From Sphingomonas sp. CBMAI 2297 (GTDB lineage Bacteria; Pseudomonadota; Alphaproteobacteria; Sphingomonadales; Sphingomonadaceae): a stretch of 64,000 nt of DNA. This document shows, piece after piece, positions 50,724 through 59,020 of the stretch. Where the stretch lies: NCBI RefSeq assembly GCF_029870595.1, contig NZ_JAPDIR010000014.1, forward strand, positions 55,717 to 119,716, read 5' to 3'. The notes beneath the pieces were generated by a model. The model was given only the letters and a program-made list of their open reading frames with translations, was not told the DNA's origin and did not search any database. Made by a program: the position numbers and the translations under genes. Within the stretch, counting starts at the first letter, position 1. Each line of letters starts with the position of its first letter.

Positions 50724-52615
50724 CGCGCGGTCTCCGGCGCTGCATCCAGCCGGGCCATGTCGCTCGGCCAGTCCTCGAGTCTACGGTACCAGGTGCGCCA
50801 CAGGGTCAACCCTCCGGCGGAGGCGACCGTCAGCGCTGCCAGCAGGCCCGGGACATTCTTCAGCACCAGGAAGATCGGCACTGCCACCAGGCTGGTCTGG
50901 ACGATCGTCCCGACCGCGATGTTGAACATGTCGCGCGGGAAGCTGCGGTTCGGCCGCACCCCCGGCCGGTCCTGCGCGAGCGCGCGGTGCACCGGCCCCC
51001 AGAAGCCCCAGGGCCGCACCCGGTCGTAGAAGGTCTTGAGCACCGCCATGTCCGTCGGCGGCGTCATCAGGCTCACCGTTATGGCGATCGTCCCGGCGAC
51101 CAGGATCACCAGCGGGAAGAGGTAGAGCGCGAGGACGGAACCCATATCGGGCAGGAGCGCGCCGAACAGGAACGGGAAGGTCATCGCGCAGGCCATGCCG
51201 GCGACCGTTCCCCAGAAATAGCCATGGCCGTTGAACCGCCACCAATACCATTTGATCACGTTCGACGCGGTGTAGCCGCCCCACAGGCCCGACACGATCC
51301 ACTGCAGCGCATCGTTGATGCTCGCGACGAACAGGCCGATCCCCATGCTGATGAGGACGACGGTGAGCGACACGCCGTAGCTCATCCAGATCATCCGGCG
51401 CTGCGACGCGCCGGGATTGATGTAGCGGCGGTAGATATCGTTCACGAGATAGAGCGGCGCCGCGTTCAGGCTGCTGGCGAAGGTCGCCATGAAGGCGGCG
51501 AGCAGGCCGGTGACGATCAGGCCGCGCATCCCCGCCGGCGCGAAGCTCTGGATCGCGGCGGGGAGGATGCTCTCATAGTCGATCCGCCCGCCCGAGACGA
51601 GGTCGAGCCGATCGACGAAGACCAGCGCCAGCACCGTGAAGCCCGTGATCATCAGATAGCGGATCGGCATCAGGACGACGGAGACGAAGCCGGTCAGCTT
51701 CGCGGCGTCGCGCGGGGTGCGCGTCGCCAGGATGCGCTGCATGTCGTAGCTCGGCGCGGGGCCGGCCGCGCTCTTCAGGATTCCCGAGAAGAGCATCATC
51801 ATGAACAACGGGCCGAACAGCCCATAGCCGTCGGCGGCGATCTTGGACTGGACCTCGGGCTGGATCGCCCGCCAGTCCAGGCCGAGCGACCAGCCGAAGG
51901 ACGGGCTCATCCACCCTTGGGGCGTGGCCGCCGCCACCTGGTCCGGCGAGACCAACGTCATGGCGAGGCCGGCAATGAAGATCGCCGCGATCGTCATGAT
52001 CGAGAATTGCAGCACGTCTGTCCACACGATCCCGGGCATGCCGCCGAGCACGACGTAGAGCGTCACCAGGCTGGTGAAGAACACCGCATAGATGTTCGGC
52101 ACCAGCGCGGGATCGACCGTCATCCCGCCGAGCAGCGGCGCCACGGTTTCCCACGGGATGAACAGCTCCATGAACTTGCCGATGCCGACAAAGGCATAGG
52201 CGAGGAAGCCGACCACGCAGAACAGCGCGAAGACCACCACCGAGAGATGCGAGAGCCGGCTCCCCGTCCCCTCCCCGAAGCGCAGCAGGATCCATTCGGC
52301 ACCGGAACGCACGTTCGAGCGGCGCAGCCACAGCGCGAGGAACGCCATCAGGAAGACCTGATTGAACACCGGCCAGAGCCAGGGAAGCCAGATGCTCTTC
52401 AGGCCATAGACGAACAGCAGCGTCGTCAGCCACATCGTGCCGGAAATGTCGAACATCCCCGATGCATCGGACAGGCAGAGCAGATACCAGGGCATCCGCT
52501 TGTTGCCGAGATAATAGCTGTCGATGCTCTGCGCGGCGCGGCGGCGCACCACCAGCGCGATGACGAGCGTTGCGACGAGATAGGCGGCGACGATCGCGCC
52601 ATCGATAACGGTCAA
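50720..52615 (-). CDS. Sodium:solute symporter (SSS family), glycan operon
   Basis: A 631-residue permease with about 14 membrane segments. SSS motifs are visible: YLVLGNKR-like YYLGNKRMPWYLL near residue 35, VLGGMPGIVWTDVLQ near 185, and SSLNAAPLYLVNDIYRRYI near 390, the family's sodium-site region. The TTG start at 52615 follows GGAGAGGGGGCAGGA. A near-perfect operator (52701-52714) lies 86 bases upstream. As first gene of the operon with GH92, cytoplasmic GH2 and GH85, it is a good candidate for importing Man-beta-1,4-GlcNAc or mannose. Substrate inferred. Confidence 0.9.
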   Translation of the reverse strand: MTVIDGAIVAAYLVATLVIALVVRRRAAQSIDSYYLGNKRMPWYLLCLSDASGMFDISGTMWLTTLLFVYGLKSIWLPWLWPVFNQVFLMAFLALWLRRSNVRSGAEWILLRFGEGTGSRLSHLSVVVFALFCVVGFLAYAFVGIGKFMELFIPWETVAPLLGGMTVDPALVPNIYAVFFTSLVTLYVVLGGMPGIVWTDVLQFSIMTIAAIFIAGLAMTLVSPDQVAAATPQGWMSPSFGWSLGLDWRAIQPEVQSKIAADGYGLFGPLFMMMLFSGILKSAAGPAPSYDMQRILATRTPRDAAKLTGFVSVVLMPIRYLMITGFTVLALVFVDRLDLVSGGRIDYESILPAAIQSFAPAGMRGLIVTGLLAAFMATFASSLNAAPLYLVNDIYRRYINPGASQRRMIWMSYGVSLTVVLISMGIGLFVASINDALQWIVSGLWGGYTASNVIKWYWWRFNGHGYFWGTVAGMACAMTFPFLFGALLPDMGSVLALYLFPLVILVAGTIAITVSLMTPPTDMAVLKTFYDRVRPWGFWGPVHRALAQDRPGVRPNRSFPRDMFNIAVGTIVQTSLVAVPIFLVLKNVPGLLAALTVASAGGLTLWRTWYRRLEDWPSDMARLDAAPETAR

Positions 52616-52700
52616 TCCTGCCCCCTCTCCAACGAGCCCGCCGGCGTGGCGCCCGCCGGACCTTTGCTATCTGCCCGGACTCGTTGCGCGAATCCGGATT

Positions 52701-52714
52701 TGCAATCGATTACA
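52701..52714. promoter_or_regulatory. LacI-type operator in the symporter/LacI divergent region
   Basis: TGCAATCGATTACA differs by one base from the perfect palindrome TGTAATCGATTACA at 43261. It sits between the symporter operon (minus) and the LacI gene (plus), so one protein could repress both its own gene and the operon. Confidence 0.78.
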
Positions 52715-52807
52715 TTTTTTGTAAAGCCCTTCCCGACAATATTGACAATGGGCCGGCCATCGCTCTCTTTCGTCGGGAACGGCGCGGGATCGGGCAATGG
52801 GGAGCGG

Positions 52808-53827
52808 ATGGATGCGGGAAGTGCGAAGGGCAATCACACGGCGATGACCACCATCCTTGATGTAGCCCGTGCCGCCGGCCTTTCGACGGCGACCGTGTCG
52901 CGGGCGCTCCGCGAGCCGGAGAAGGTGACCGAGAAGACTCGCGCGAAAGTGTTCAAGGCAGTCGAGGCGGTAAGCTACCGGCCTAACATGCTCGCGCGCA
53001 ACCTGCGCACCGACAAGTCCTTCACCCTGCTGGTGCTGGTGCCGGGCATCGCCAATCCCTTCTTCGCCAACGTCACCGCCGGCATCGAAGCGACCGCGTG
53101 GAAGCGCGGCTATTCGGTGCTGCTCGGCGACACGCGCGATTCGGCCGAGCGCGAGGAACATTATGCCCGGCTGGTCGAGACGCGGCTGGCGGACGGCGTG
53201 ATCCAGCTCAGCCCCGATTATGCGCCGGCCGACAGCCGCCGCCGAGCACCCTATCCCATCGTCCATGCCTGTGGCTGCGAACTGACCGAAGCGCCGTCGG
53301 TGCGGATCGACAATGTCGGCGCGATGCGCGAAGTCGTCGCGCACCTGATCGCGCGCGGCCATCGCCGGATCGCGGCAATCAGCGGGCCGCAGGCCAACGC
53401 CCATGCCATCGATCGCCTCAAGGGCTATCGCCAGGCGCTTGAGGCGGCCGGCATCGCCTTCGATCCGGCGCTCGTCCTCCATGGCAGCTTCAGGATGCAG
53501 TCCGGCTTCGAGGCCGCGCGCGAGATTCTCGCAATGACGCCGCGCCCCACCGCGATCGTCAGCATCAACGACGAAATGGCCATCGGCGCGATCCAGGCGC
53601 TCGCGGCGCTCGGCGTCTCGGTCCCTTCCGATATCGCGGTCACGGGCTTCGACGACATCGATTTCGCCGCCCACTCCACCCCGGCGCTCACCACCGTCCG
53701 CCAGCCAGCCGCCGAAATGGGCGCAAAGGCCTGCGAACTGCTGATCGACTGGATCGAGGACAAGGCACGGGACGAGGCCGTGCACATTCTTCCGCACACT
53801 CTGGTCGTGCGCGAGAGCAGCGGATGA
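52808..53827 (+). CDS. LacI-family regulator of the N-glycan regulon
   Basis: A 339-residue repressor (or 327 if the ATG at 52844 is used; neither start has an ideal ribosome-binding site). The helix-turn-helix is TILDVARAAGLSTATVSRAL directly after the second Met. The hinge region NMLARNLRTDKS and the sensor domain (VLVPGIANPFFANVTAGIE, ISGPQANAHAIDRLKGY, SINDEMAIGAIQAL, VTGFDDIDFA) are well conserved. It is flanked by operators on both sides (52701 and 53924) and lies between two operons of N-glycan genes, so it is the natural controller. The inducer is probably mannose, GlcNAc or a Man-GlcNAc product. Confidence 0.93.
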   Translation: MDAGSAKGNHTAMTTILDVARAAGLSTATVSRALREPEKVTEKTRAKVFKAVEAVSYRPNMLARNLRTDKSFTLLVLVPGIANPFFANVTAGIEATAWKRGYSVLLGDTRDSAEREEHYARLVETRLADGVIQLSPDYAPADSRRRAPYPIVHACGCELTEAPSVRIDNVGAMREVVAHLIARGHRRIAAISGPQANAHAIDRLKGYRQALEAAGIAFDPALVLHGSFRMQSGFEAAREILAMTPRPTAIVSINDEMAIGAIQALAALGVSVPSDIAVTGFDDIDFAAHSTPALTTVRQPAAEMGAKACELLIDWIEDKARDEAVHILPHTLVVRESSG

Positions 53828-53923
53828 ACGCGCCGGCACCCGCTCATGGTGCCGAAAGCCCCTCCGGGCACCGCGCGCAGCCGTTTCGACCGCCTATCCG
53901 CAAATAAGGCTGGCCTCGCGATA

Positions 53924-53937
53924 TGTAATGGATTACA
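53924..53937. promoter_or_regulatory. LacI-type operator upstream of the ROK operon
   Basis: TGTAATGGATTACA has one central mismatch to the palindrome at 43261. It lies 55 bases upstream of the ROK kinase start, in the 165-base gap after the LacI gene, and so gives the ROK-GH92 B-CutC-asparaginase-permease operon its own operator. Confidence 0.78.
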
Positions 53938-53992
53938 TTTCGTGCAACGACCGCATCGCGCGGCGCAACGGGTCCAGGGGGAGAGGCATGGC

Positions 53993-54910
53993 ATGATCGT
54001 CGGGCTGGATATCGGCGGTCACCACGTCGCCGGCGCGCTGCTGAACCGGCAGGGGCACGGGATCCTCGTCAAGAGCTACCGGCATAGCGAGACGCGCAGC
54101 GGCGCCGCCAGCGCCGAACTGCTCGATGCCTGGGCGCACCTGATCACGACGATCGCGCCGGACACCGATCAGGTCACCGGCGTCGGCATCGCGATGCCGG
54201 GCCCGTTCGACTATCGCACCGGCACCGCCTTTTTCGAGGGCAATGGCAAGTTCCAGAGCCTTTACGGCGTCAATGTGCGCGAAGAGCTGCAGCGCCGCCT
54301 GCCCGCCTCGCGCGAAATCCGCTTCCTGAACGACGCGACCGCCTTCGCGGTCGGCTGCGTGGCGATGGGCGCGACGGGGGATAGCGCCCGGGTGCTCGCG
54401 ATCACGCTCGGCACCGGGCTCGGCGCGGCGTTCCTCGATCGCGGCATCCCGGTGATCGAGGAAGAGCCGGGCGCGGTGCCTCCCGGCGGATGCCTGTGGA
54501 ACATGCCGTTCAAGCACGGGATCGCCGATGACTATGTCTCCTCCCGCTGGCTCCTTACCGAGGCGGCAAGGCAGAGCGGCCGGCCCTGGGAAAGCGTGGC
54601 CAGAATGGCCGCCGAGGCGCGGCAGAATGAGGCCCTGCGGGGAGTCTTCGCGGAATATGGCGCCAGCCTCGCCGCGATCGTCGCGCCCTGGGCGCGCGGG
54701 TTCGGTGCGGAGACGATCATGCTCGGCGGGCGCATCGCCGGCGCGTTCGACCTTTTCGCGCCGACTCTGCGCCAGGGGCTCGCCGCGCACGAGGTGGCGA
54801 TACCGATCATGATCCACGAGAATACCGAAGACGCGGCAATCGTCGGCGCGGGCCAGATGTTCACCCCCGCCTTCTGGGCCCAGGCACGAACCCGGCTTCC
54901 GCGCCGGTGA
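53993..54910 (+). CDS. ROK-family sugar kinase
   Basis: A 305-residue ROK kinase. The phosphate-binding motif is VGLDIGGHHVAGALL (D6), the catalytic aspartate is in FLNDATAFAVG, and a glycine loop is ITLGTGLGAAFLD. The usual ROK zinc motif CxCGxxGC is missing; the equivalent region reads VPPGGCLWNMPFKHG. There is no DNA-binding domain, so it is a kinase rather than a NagC-type repressor. It is the first gene of the second N-glycan operon, with GGGGGAGAGG as ribosome-binding site. It probably phosphorylates mannose or GlcNAc after import; which one cannot be read from sequence. Confidence 0.88.
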   Translation: MIVGLDIGGHHVAGALLNRQGHGILVKSYRHSETRSGAASAELLDAWAHLITTIAPDTDQVTGVGIAMPGPFDYRTGTAFFEGNGKFQSLYGVNVREELQRRLPASREIRFLNDATAFAVGCVAMGATGDSARVLAITLGTGLGAAFLDRGIPVIEEEPGAVPPGGCLWNMPFKHGIADDYVSSRWLLTEAARQSGRPWESVARMAAEARQNEALRGVFAEYGASLAAIVAPWARGFGAETIMLGGRIAGAFDLFAPTLRQGLAAHEVAIPIMIHENTEDAAIVGAGQMFTPAFWAQARTRLPRR

Positions 54911-54948
54911 GCAAGGGCCCCATGACAAGGAATAGGGAGACGATGCGG

Positions 54949-57270
54949 ATGGGGCGAGTTGCGATACATATGCTGGGGCTCGCCCTGGCCCTGCTTCCGG
55001 CCCCGCTCGGAGCACAGCAGGCGCCGGACTATGCCGATCTCGCCAACCCGCTCACCGGGACCGATTCGTCCTTCGAGCTATCCTATGGCAACACCTATCC
55101 GGCGATCGCCGTGCCATGGGGCATGAACTTCTGGACGCCCATGACCAACAAGATGGGCGATGGCTGGACCTATCGCTACGGCGACCACAGGATCCGCGGC
55201 ATCAAGCAGACCCATCAGCCGAGCCCCTGGCTCAACGATTACGGCGCGTTCTCGCTGATGGCGCTCACCGGTCCGCTCAAGTTCAAGGAAGACGAGCGCC
55301 AATCCTGGTTCTCCCACAAGGCGGAGACGGCACGGCCCTATCGCTACGGCGTCTATCTGGCCGATTACGACGTGACCGCCCAGGTCACGGCGACGGCGCG
55401 GGCGGCGCATTTCCGCTTCACCTTCCCCGAGAGCGAGCAGAGCTGGATCCTGCTCGACGGGTTCGACATGGGCTCGATGGTCAAGATCCTGCCCGGGGAA
55501 CGCCGGATCATCGGCTATGCGCGCAACAACCATGGCGGCGTTCCGGGCAATTTCCACAATTGGTTCGTCGCCGAGTTCGATCGCGATTTCGACGTCGCCG
55601 AGACCTGGGGAGACGGCTGGAAGCGCAACCCCGGCGTCCCCCAGGCCGAGGGGCAGCATGTCGGGGCAATCATCGGGTTCAAGACGCGCAAGGGCGAGCA
55701 GGTCCATGTTCGCGTCGCCTCCTCTTTCGTCAGCCCCGAACAGGCCGCGCTCAACCTCGATCGCGAGATCGGCAAGGACAGCTTCGAAGCCACCGAGGCC
55801 AAGGCCAGGGACCAGTGGAACGCCCTGCTCGGCCGGTACAAGGTGGAAGACCCGGACATCGACGCGAAGCGCACATTCTATTCGGCGCTCTATCGCACCA
55901 TGCTCTTCCCGCGCATGTTCCACGAAGTCGATGCCGGCGGACGGACGATCCACTACAGCCCCTATGACGGCAAGGTGCATCCCGGCCCGATGTTCACCGA
56001 CAACGGCTTCTGGGACACTTTCCGCGCGGTCTTCCCGCTGTTCGCGCTGATGCACCGCGAGCTTGACGGGCAGATCATGCAGGGGCTCGCCAATACCTAT
56101 GACGAATCGGGCTGGCTGCCCGAATGGGCCAGCCCCGGCCACCGCGACGTGATGATCGGCTCGAACTCGGCGGTGAACATCGCCGACGCCTATCTCAAGG
56201 GCATTCGCGGCTTCGACATCGCCAAGCTCTACGAAGCGATCCGCAAGAATGCCGACACCGACCAGGGCCGGCCCAAGTCGCGCGAAGGCAAGACGATCAG
56301 CTCGGTCGGGCGCGAAGGCGTCGACTGGTACAACCGGCTCGGCTATGTCCCCTACGATGTCGGCATCAACGAGAATGCCGCGCGCACGCTCGAATATGCC
56401 TATGCCGATTTCACCATCTCGCGGCTCGCGACGGCGCTCGGCAAGCCCCGCGACGCCGCCCTGTTCGCGAGCCGGGCGCAGAACTACCGCAAGCTCTTCG
56501 ATGCCGAGAGCGGCTGGATGCGCGGCCGCAACCGGGACGGGAGCTTCCAGTCTCCCTTCAACCCGCTCAAATGGGGCGACGCCTTCACCGAGGGCAACAG
56601 CCTCCACTATAGCTGGTCGGTGTTCCAGGACGTGCAGGGCCTGATTACGCTGATGGGCGGCGACCAGGCCTTTGCCGCGAAGCTGGACAGCGTGTTCGAC
56701 AGCCCGCCCAAGTTCGACGACAGCTATTACGGCTTCACCATCCATGAGATCCGCGAGATGCAGATCGTCGACATGGGCAATTATGCCCATGGCAACCAGC
56801 CGATCCAGCACATGATCTATCTCTACAATTATGCCGGCCAGCCCTGGAAGGCGCAGGCGCGGGTGCGCGAAGTGATGCGCAAGCTCTATTCGAGCGCGCC
56901 CGACGGCTATCCGGGCGACGAGGACAATGGCCAGACCTCGGCCTGGTATGTGTTCAGCGCGCTCGGCTTCTATCCGGTGACGCCGGGCGCGAACCAATAT
57001 GTGATCGGCTCGCCCCTGTTCCGCCATGTCGAACTGGCGCTGGAAAATGGCCGGACGTTCACCATTGATGCTCCGGGAAACAGCGCCGCGAACGTCTATA
57101 TCCAGTCCGCCACGCTCAATGGCCGGCCCCTGAACCGCACCTGGCTGGGCCATGACGAGATCATGGCCGGCGGCACGCTGCGCTTCGAGATGGGGCCGCG
57201 GCCGAACCAGGCATGGGGCACGGGCCCGGGCGCCGCGCCCTTCTCGATGAGCGGCGGGGGCAAGCGCTGA
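54949..57270 (+). CDS. GH92 alpha-mannosidase B
   Basis: A 773-residue exported family 92 enzyme. The signal peptide is about residues 1-22 (ending LGA). Blocks include YADLANPLTGTDSSFELSYGNTYPAIAVPWGMNFW, FWDTFRAVFPL, NYAHGNQPIQHMIYLYNYAG and DEDNGQTSAWYVFSALGFYPV with the catalytic region. It diverges from GH92 A (GNQPIQH instead of GDEPGHH, no accessory C-terminal domains), so the two probably split alpha-1,2 and alpha-1,3 linkages. The ATG at 54949 is favoured by AGGGAG nine bases upstream; GTG 54907 overlapping the ROK stop is an alternative. It overlaps cutC by one base. Confidence 0.92.
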   Translation: MGRVAIHMLGLALALLPAPLGAQQAPDYADLANPLTGTDSSFELSYGNTYPAIAVPWGMNFWTPMTNKMGDGWTYRYGDHRIRGIKQTHQPSPWLNDYGAFSLMALTGPLKFKEDERQSWFSHKAETARPYRYGVYLADYDVTAQVTATARAAHFRFTFPESEQSWILLDGFDMGSMVKILPGERRIIGYARNNHGGVPGNFHNWFVAEFDRDFDVAETWGDGWKRNPGVPQAEGQHVGAIIGFKTRKGEQVHVRVASSFVSPEQAALNLDREIGKDSFEATEAKARDQWNALLGRYKVEDPDIDAKRTFYSALYRTMLFPRMFHEVDAGGRTIHYSPYDGKVHPGPMFTDNGFWDTFRAVFPLFALMHRELDGQIMQGLANTYDESGWLPEWASPGHRDVMIGSNSAVNIADAYLKGIRGFDIAKLYEAIRKNADTDQGRPKSREGKTISSVGREGVDWYNRLGYVPYDVGINENAARTLEYAYADFTISRLATALGKPRDAALFASRAQNYRKLFDAESGWMRGRNRDGSFQSPFNPLKWGDAFTEGNSLHYSWSVFQDVQGLITLMGGDQAFAAKLDSVFDSPPKFDDSYYGFTIHEIREMQIVDMGNYAHGNQPIQHMIYLYNYAGQPWKAQARVREVMRKLYSSAPDGYPGDEDNGQTSAWYVFSALGFYPVTPGANQYVIGSPLFRHVELALENGRTFTIDAPGNSAANVYIQSATLNGRPLNRTWLGHDEIMAGGTLRFEMGPRPNQAWGTGPGAAPFSMSGGGKR

Positions 57271-57992
57271 TGGCCGTCACGCTCGAGATCTGCGTCGACG
57301 ATGCCGCGGGCATCGCCGCGGCGGCTATGGGCGGCGCCGACCGGATCGAGCTGTGCAGCGCGCTCGAGCTGGGTGGCCTCACCCCCTCCCCGGCCCTGAT
57401 CGAACGCGCCGTGGCGACGGGCATTCCGGTCCATGCGATGATCCGGCCGCGCGCCGGAAACTTCGTCTATGATACCGACGAGCTGGCGCTGATGGCCGAG
57501 GATATCCGGCATGCGCTCGCGCTCGGGGCCGCCGGCGTGGTGGTCGGGGCACTGCGCCCGGACGACACGCTGGATTCGCGCGCGCTCACCCGGTTTCGCA
57601 TGGTCGCCCGCGATGCCGCCCTGGTGCTGCATCGGGCGATCGACCTCGTCCCCGATCCGATCGCCGCGGTCGAGGAAGCCTGCGCGCTGGGCTTCGACAA
57701 GATCCTCAGCTCGGGCCAGGAAGCGACCGCGCTGGCTGGTGCCCTCACGCTTGCGAGGATGGTGGACGCGGCGCACGGCAGGCTGTCCGTCATCGCCGGC
57801 TCGGGCCTCGCTCCCGACAATGTGGCAAGGATCGCGCGCGTGAGCGGCGTGCGCGAGGTGCACGGCTCGGCGAGCGAGCCGGGACGCCCCGATCCACGCA
57901 GCGTGGCGATGGGCTTTTCGGCCGGTCCCCGGCGCAGAACCAGCGCAGCCCTGATCCGCCGGCTGCGCGCCGCCATCGAGGAGAGCGCATGA
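57270..57992 (+). CDS. cutC: CutC-family TIM-barrel protein
   Basis: A 240-residue CutC homologue: VTLEICVDDAAGIAAA, ADRIELCSALELGGLTPS (about 24-41), VHAMIRPRAGNFVY (56-69), VGALRPDD and LHRAIDLVPDP, then FDKILSSGQE and VIAGSGLAPDN, the family's TIM-barrel core. No signal peptide, so cytoplasmic. The start overlaps the GH92 stop (TGATG) and the stop overlaps the asparaginase start (ATGA), so it is tightly fitted into the N-glycan operon. CutC was named for copper tolerance, but no metal-export gene is near; an enzymatic role on an amino sugar or glycosylamine is possible. Confidence 0.9.
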   Translation: MAVTLEICVDDAAGIAAAAMGGADRIELCSALELGGLTPSPALIERAVATGIPVHAMIRPRAGNFVYDTDELALMAEDIRHALALGAAGVVVGALRPDDTLDSRALTRFRMVARDAALVLHRAIDLVPDPIAAVEEACALGFDKILSSGQEATALAGALTLARMVDAAHGRLSVIAGSGLAPDNVARIARVSGVREVHGSASEPGRPDPRSVAMGFSAGPRRRTSAALIRRLRAAIEESA

Positions 57993-58996
57993 CGACAGCA
58001 GTGACTCGCCGTACCGCCTTGGCCATGGGCGTGACGACCGCGACCTTTGCCGGCGCGAGCTCCGCCTTTGTGCGCGGAAGCGACCCGATCGCGGTGGTCT
58101 CCACCTGGGACTTCGGCGCCGCGGCGAACGCGGCGGCGCTAGCCCGTCTCAACGCGGGCGGGTCGCTGATCGACGCGGTCGAGGCCGGCGCGCGGGTGCC
58201 GGAGGCGGATCCGGCGAACCACTCGGTCGGCCTCGGCGGCTATCCCGACCGCGACGGACGAGTGACGCTGGACGCCGTCATCATGGACGATGCGGGCCAT
58301 ATCGGCGCGGTCGCCGCTCTGGAGGATATCGTCCACGCGATCTCGGTCGCCCGGCTGGTCATGGAGAAGACGCCGCACACCATGCTGGTGGGCGAAGGCG
58401 CGCGGCGCCTTGCGATCGAGCATGGGATGAAGACGGCGAAGCTGCTGACGCCCGAGGCCGAAAAGGCATGGCGCGAATGGCTGAAGACCGCGCAATACAA
58501 GCCCCAGGCCAATATCGAGAACCAGCTGCCGGGGCCGCCGGGGTCGGCGCTGAACCACGACACGCTCGGCCTGCTCGCGCGTTCGGCGGACGGGCGCATG
58601 GCGGGCGCCTGCACGACGTCCGGCATGGCCTACAAGATGCACGGCCGCGTCGGGGATTCGCCGTTCGCGGGGCACGGCCTCTATGTCGAGCGCGGCATCG
58701 GCGGCGCCGCCTCCACCGGCGTGGGCGAGGAAGTAACCCGCATCGTCGGCACCGCGCGCGTGGTCGCGTCGATGCGCGCCGGCCTCTCGCCCCAGGCCGC
58801 CTGCCGGGAGGCGGTCGAGTATATCGCCCGGCTGCGCGGCGATGCCATCCAGGGGATGCAGGTCGGCTTCCTGGCGCTGAGCGCGGCCGGCGAAGTGGGC
58901 GCCTATGCGCTGATGCCGGGCTTTACCTACGCGGTGACCCGGCTCTCCGGCAAAACCCAGTTGCTGCCGTCCGACAGCCTGGCCGGCATGCGCTAG
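57989..58996 (+). CDS. N4-(beta-N-acetylglucosaminyl)-L-asparaginase, Tat-exported
   Basis: A 335-residue Ntn-hydrolase of the glycosylasparaginase type. A Tat-like leader (VTRRTALAMGVTTATFAGA, residues 5-23) suggests periplasmic action. SVGLGGYPDRDGRVTLDAVIM is the family block in the alpha subunit, and the self-cleavage/nucleophile site is NHDTLGLLA (T192). It is followed by GACTTSGMAYKMHGRVGDSP and GIGGAASTGVGEE. It would split GlcNAc from the asparagine left after GH85 has removed the glycan and proteases have trimmed the peptide, releasing aspartate and GlcNAc. ATGA coupling to cutC; 24 bases before the permease gene. Confidence 0.92.
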   Translation: MTTAVTRRTALAMGVTTATFAGASSAFVRGSDPIAVVSTWDFGAAANAAALARLNAGGSLIDAVEAGARVPEADPANHSVGLGGYPDRDGRVTLDAVIMDDAGHIGAVAALEDIVHAISVARLVMEKTPHTMLVGEGARRLAIEHGMKTAKLLTPEAEKAWREWLKTAQYKPQANIENQLPGPPGSALNHDTLGLLARSADGRMAGACTTSGMAYKMHGRVGDSPFAGHGLYVERGIGGAASTGVGEEVTRIVGTARVVASMRAGLSPQAACREAVEYIARLRGDAIQGMQVGFLALSAAGEVGAYALMPGFTYAVTRLSGKTQLLPSDSLAGMR

Positions 58997-59020
58997 AAAC
59001 AGGAATTCGGGGGAGGATAC

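Noticed and set aside
50618..52807. Long upstream extension of the second LacI gene
   Set aside because: The extension is antisense to the sodium:solute symporter; the DNA-binding domain starts just after the ATGs at 52808 and 52844.
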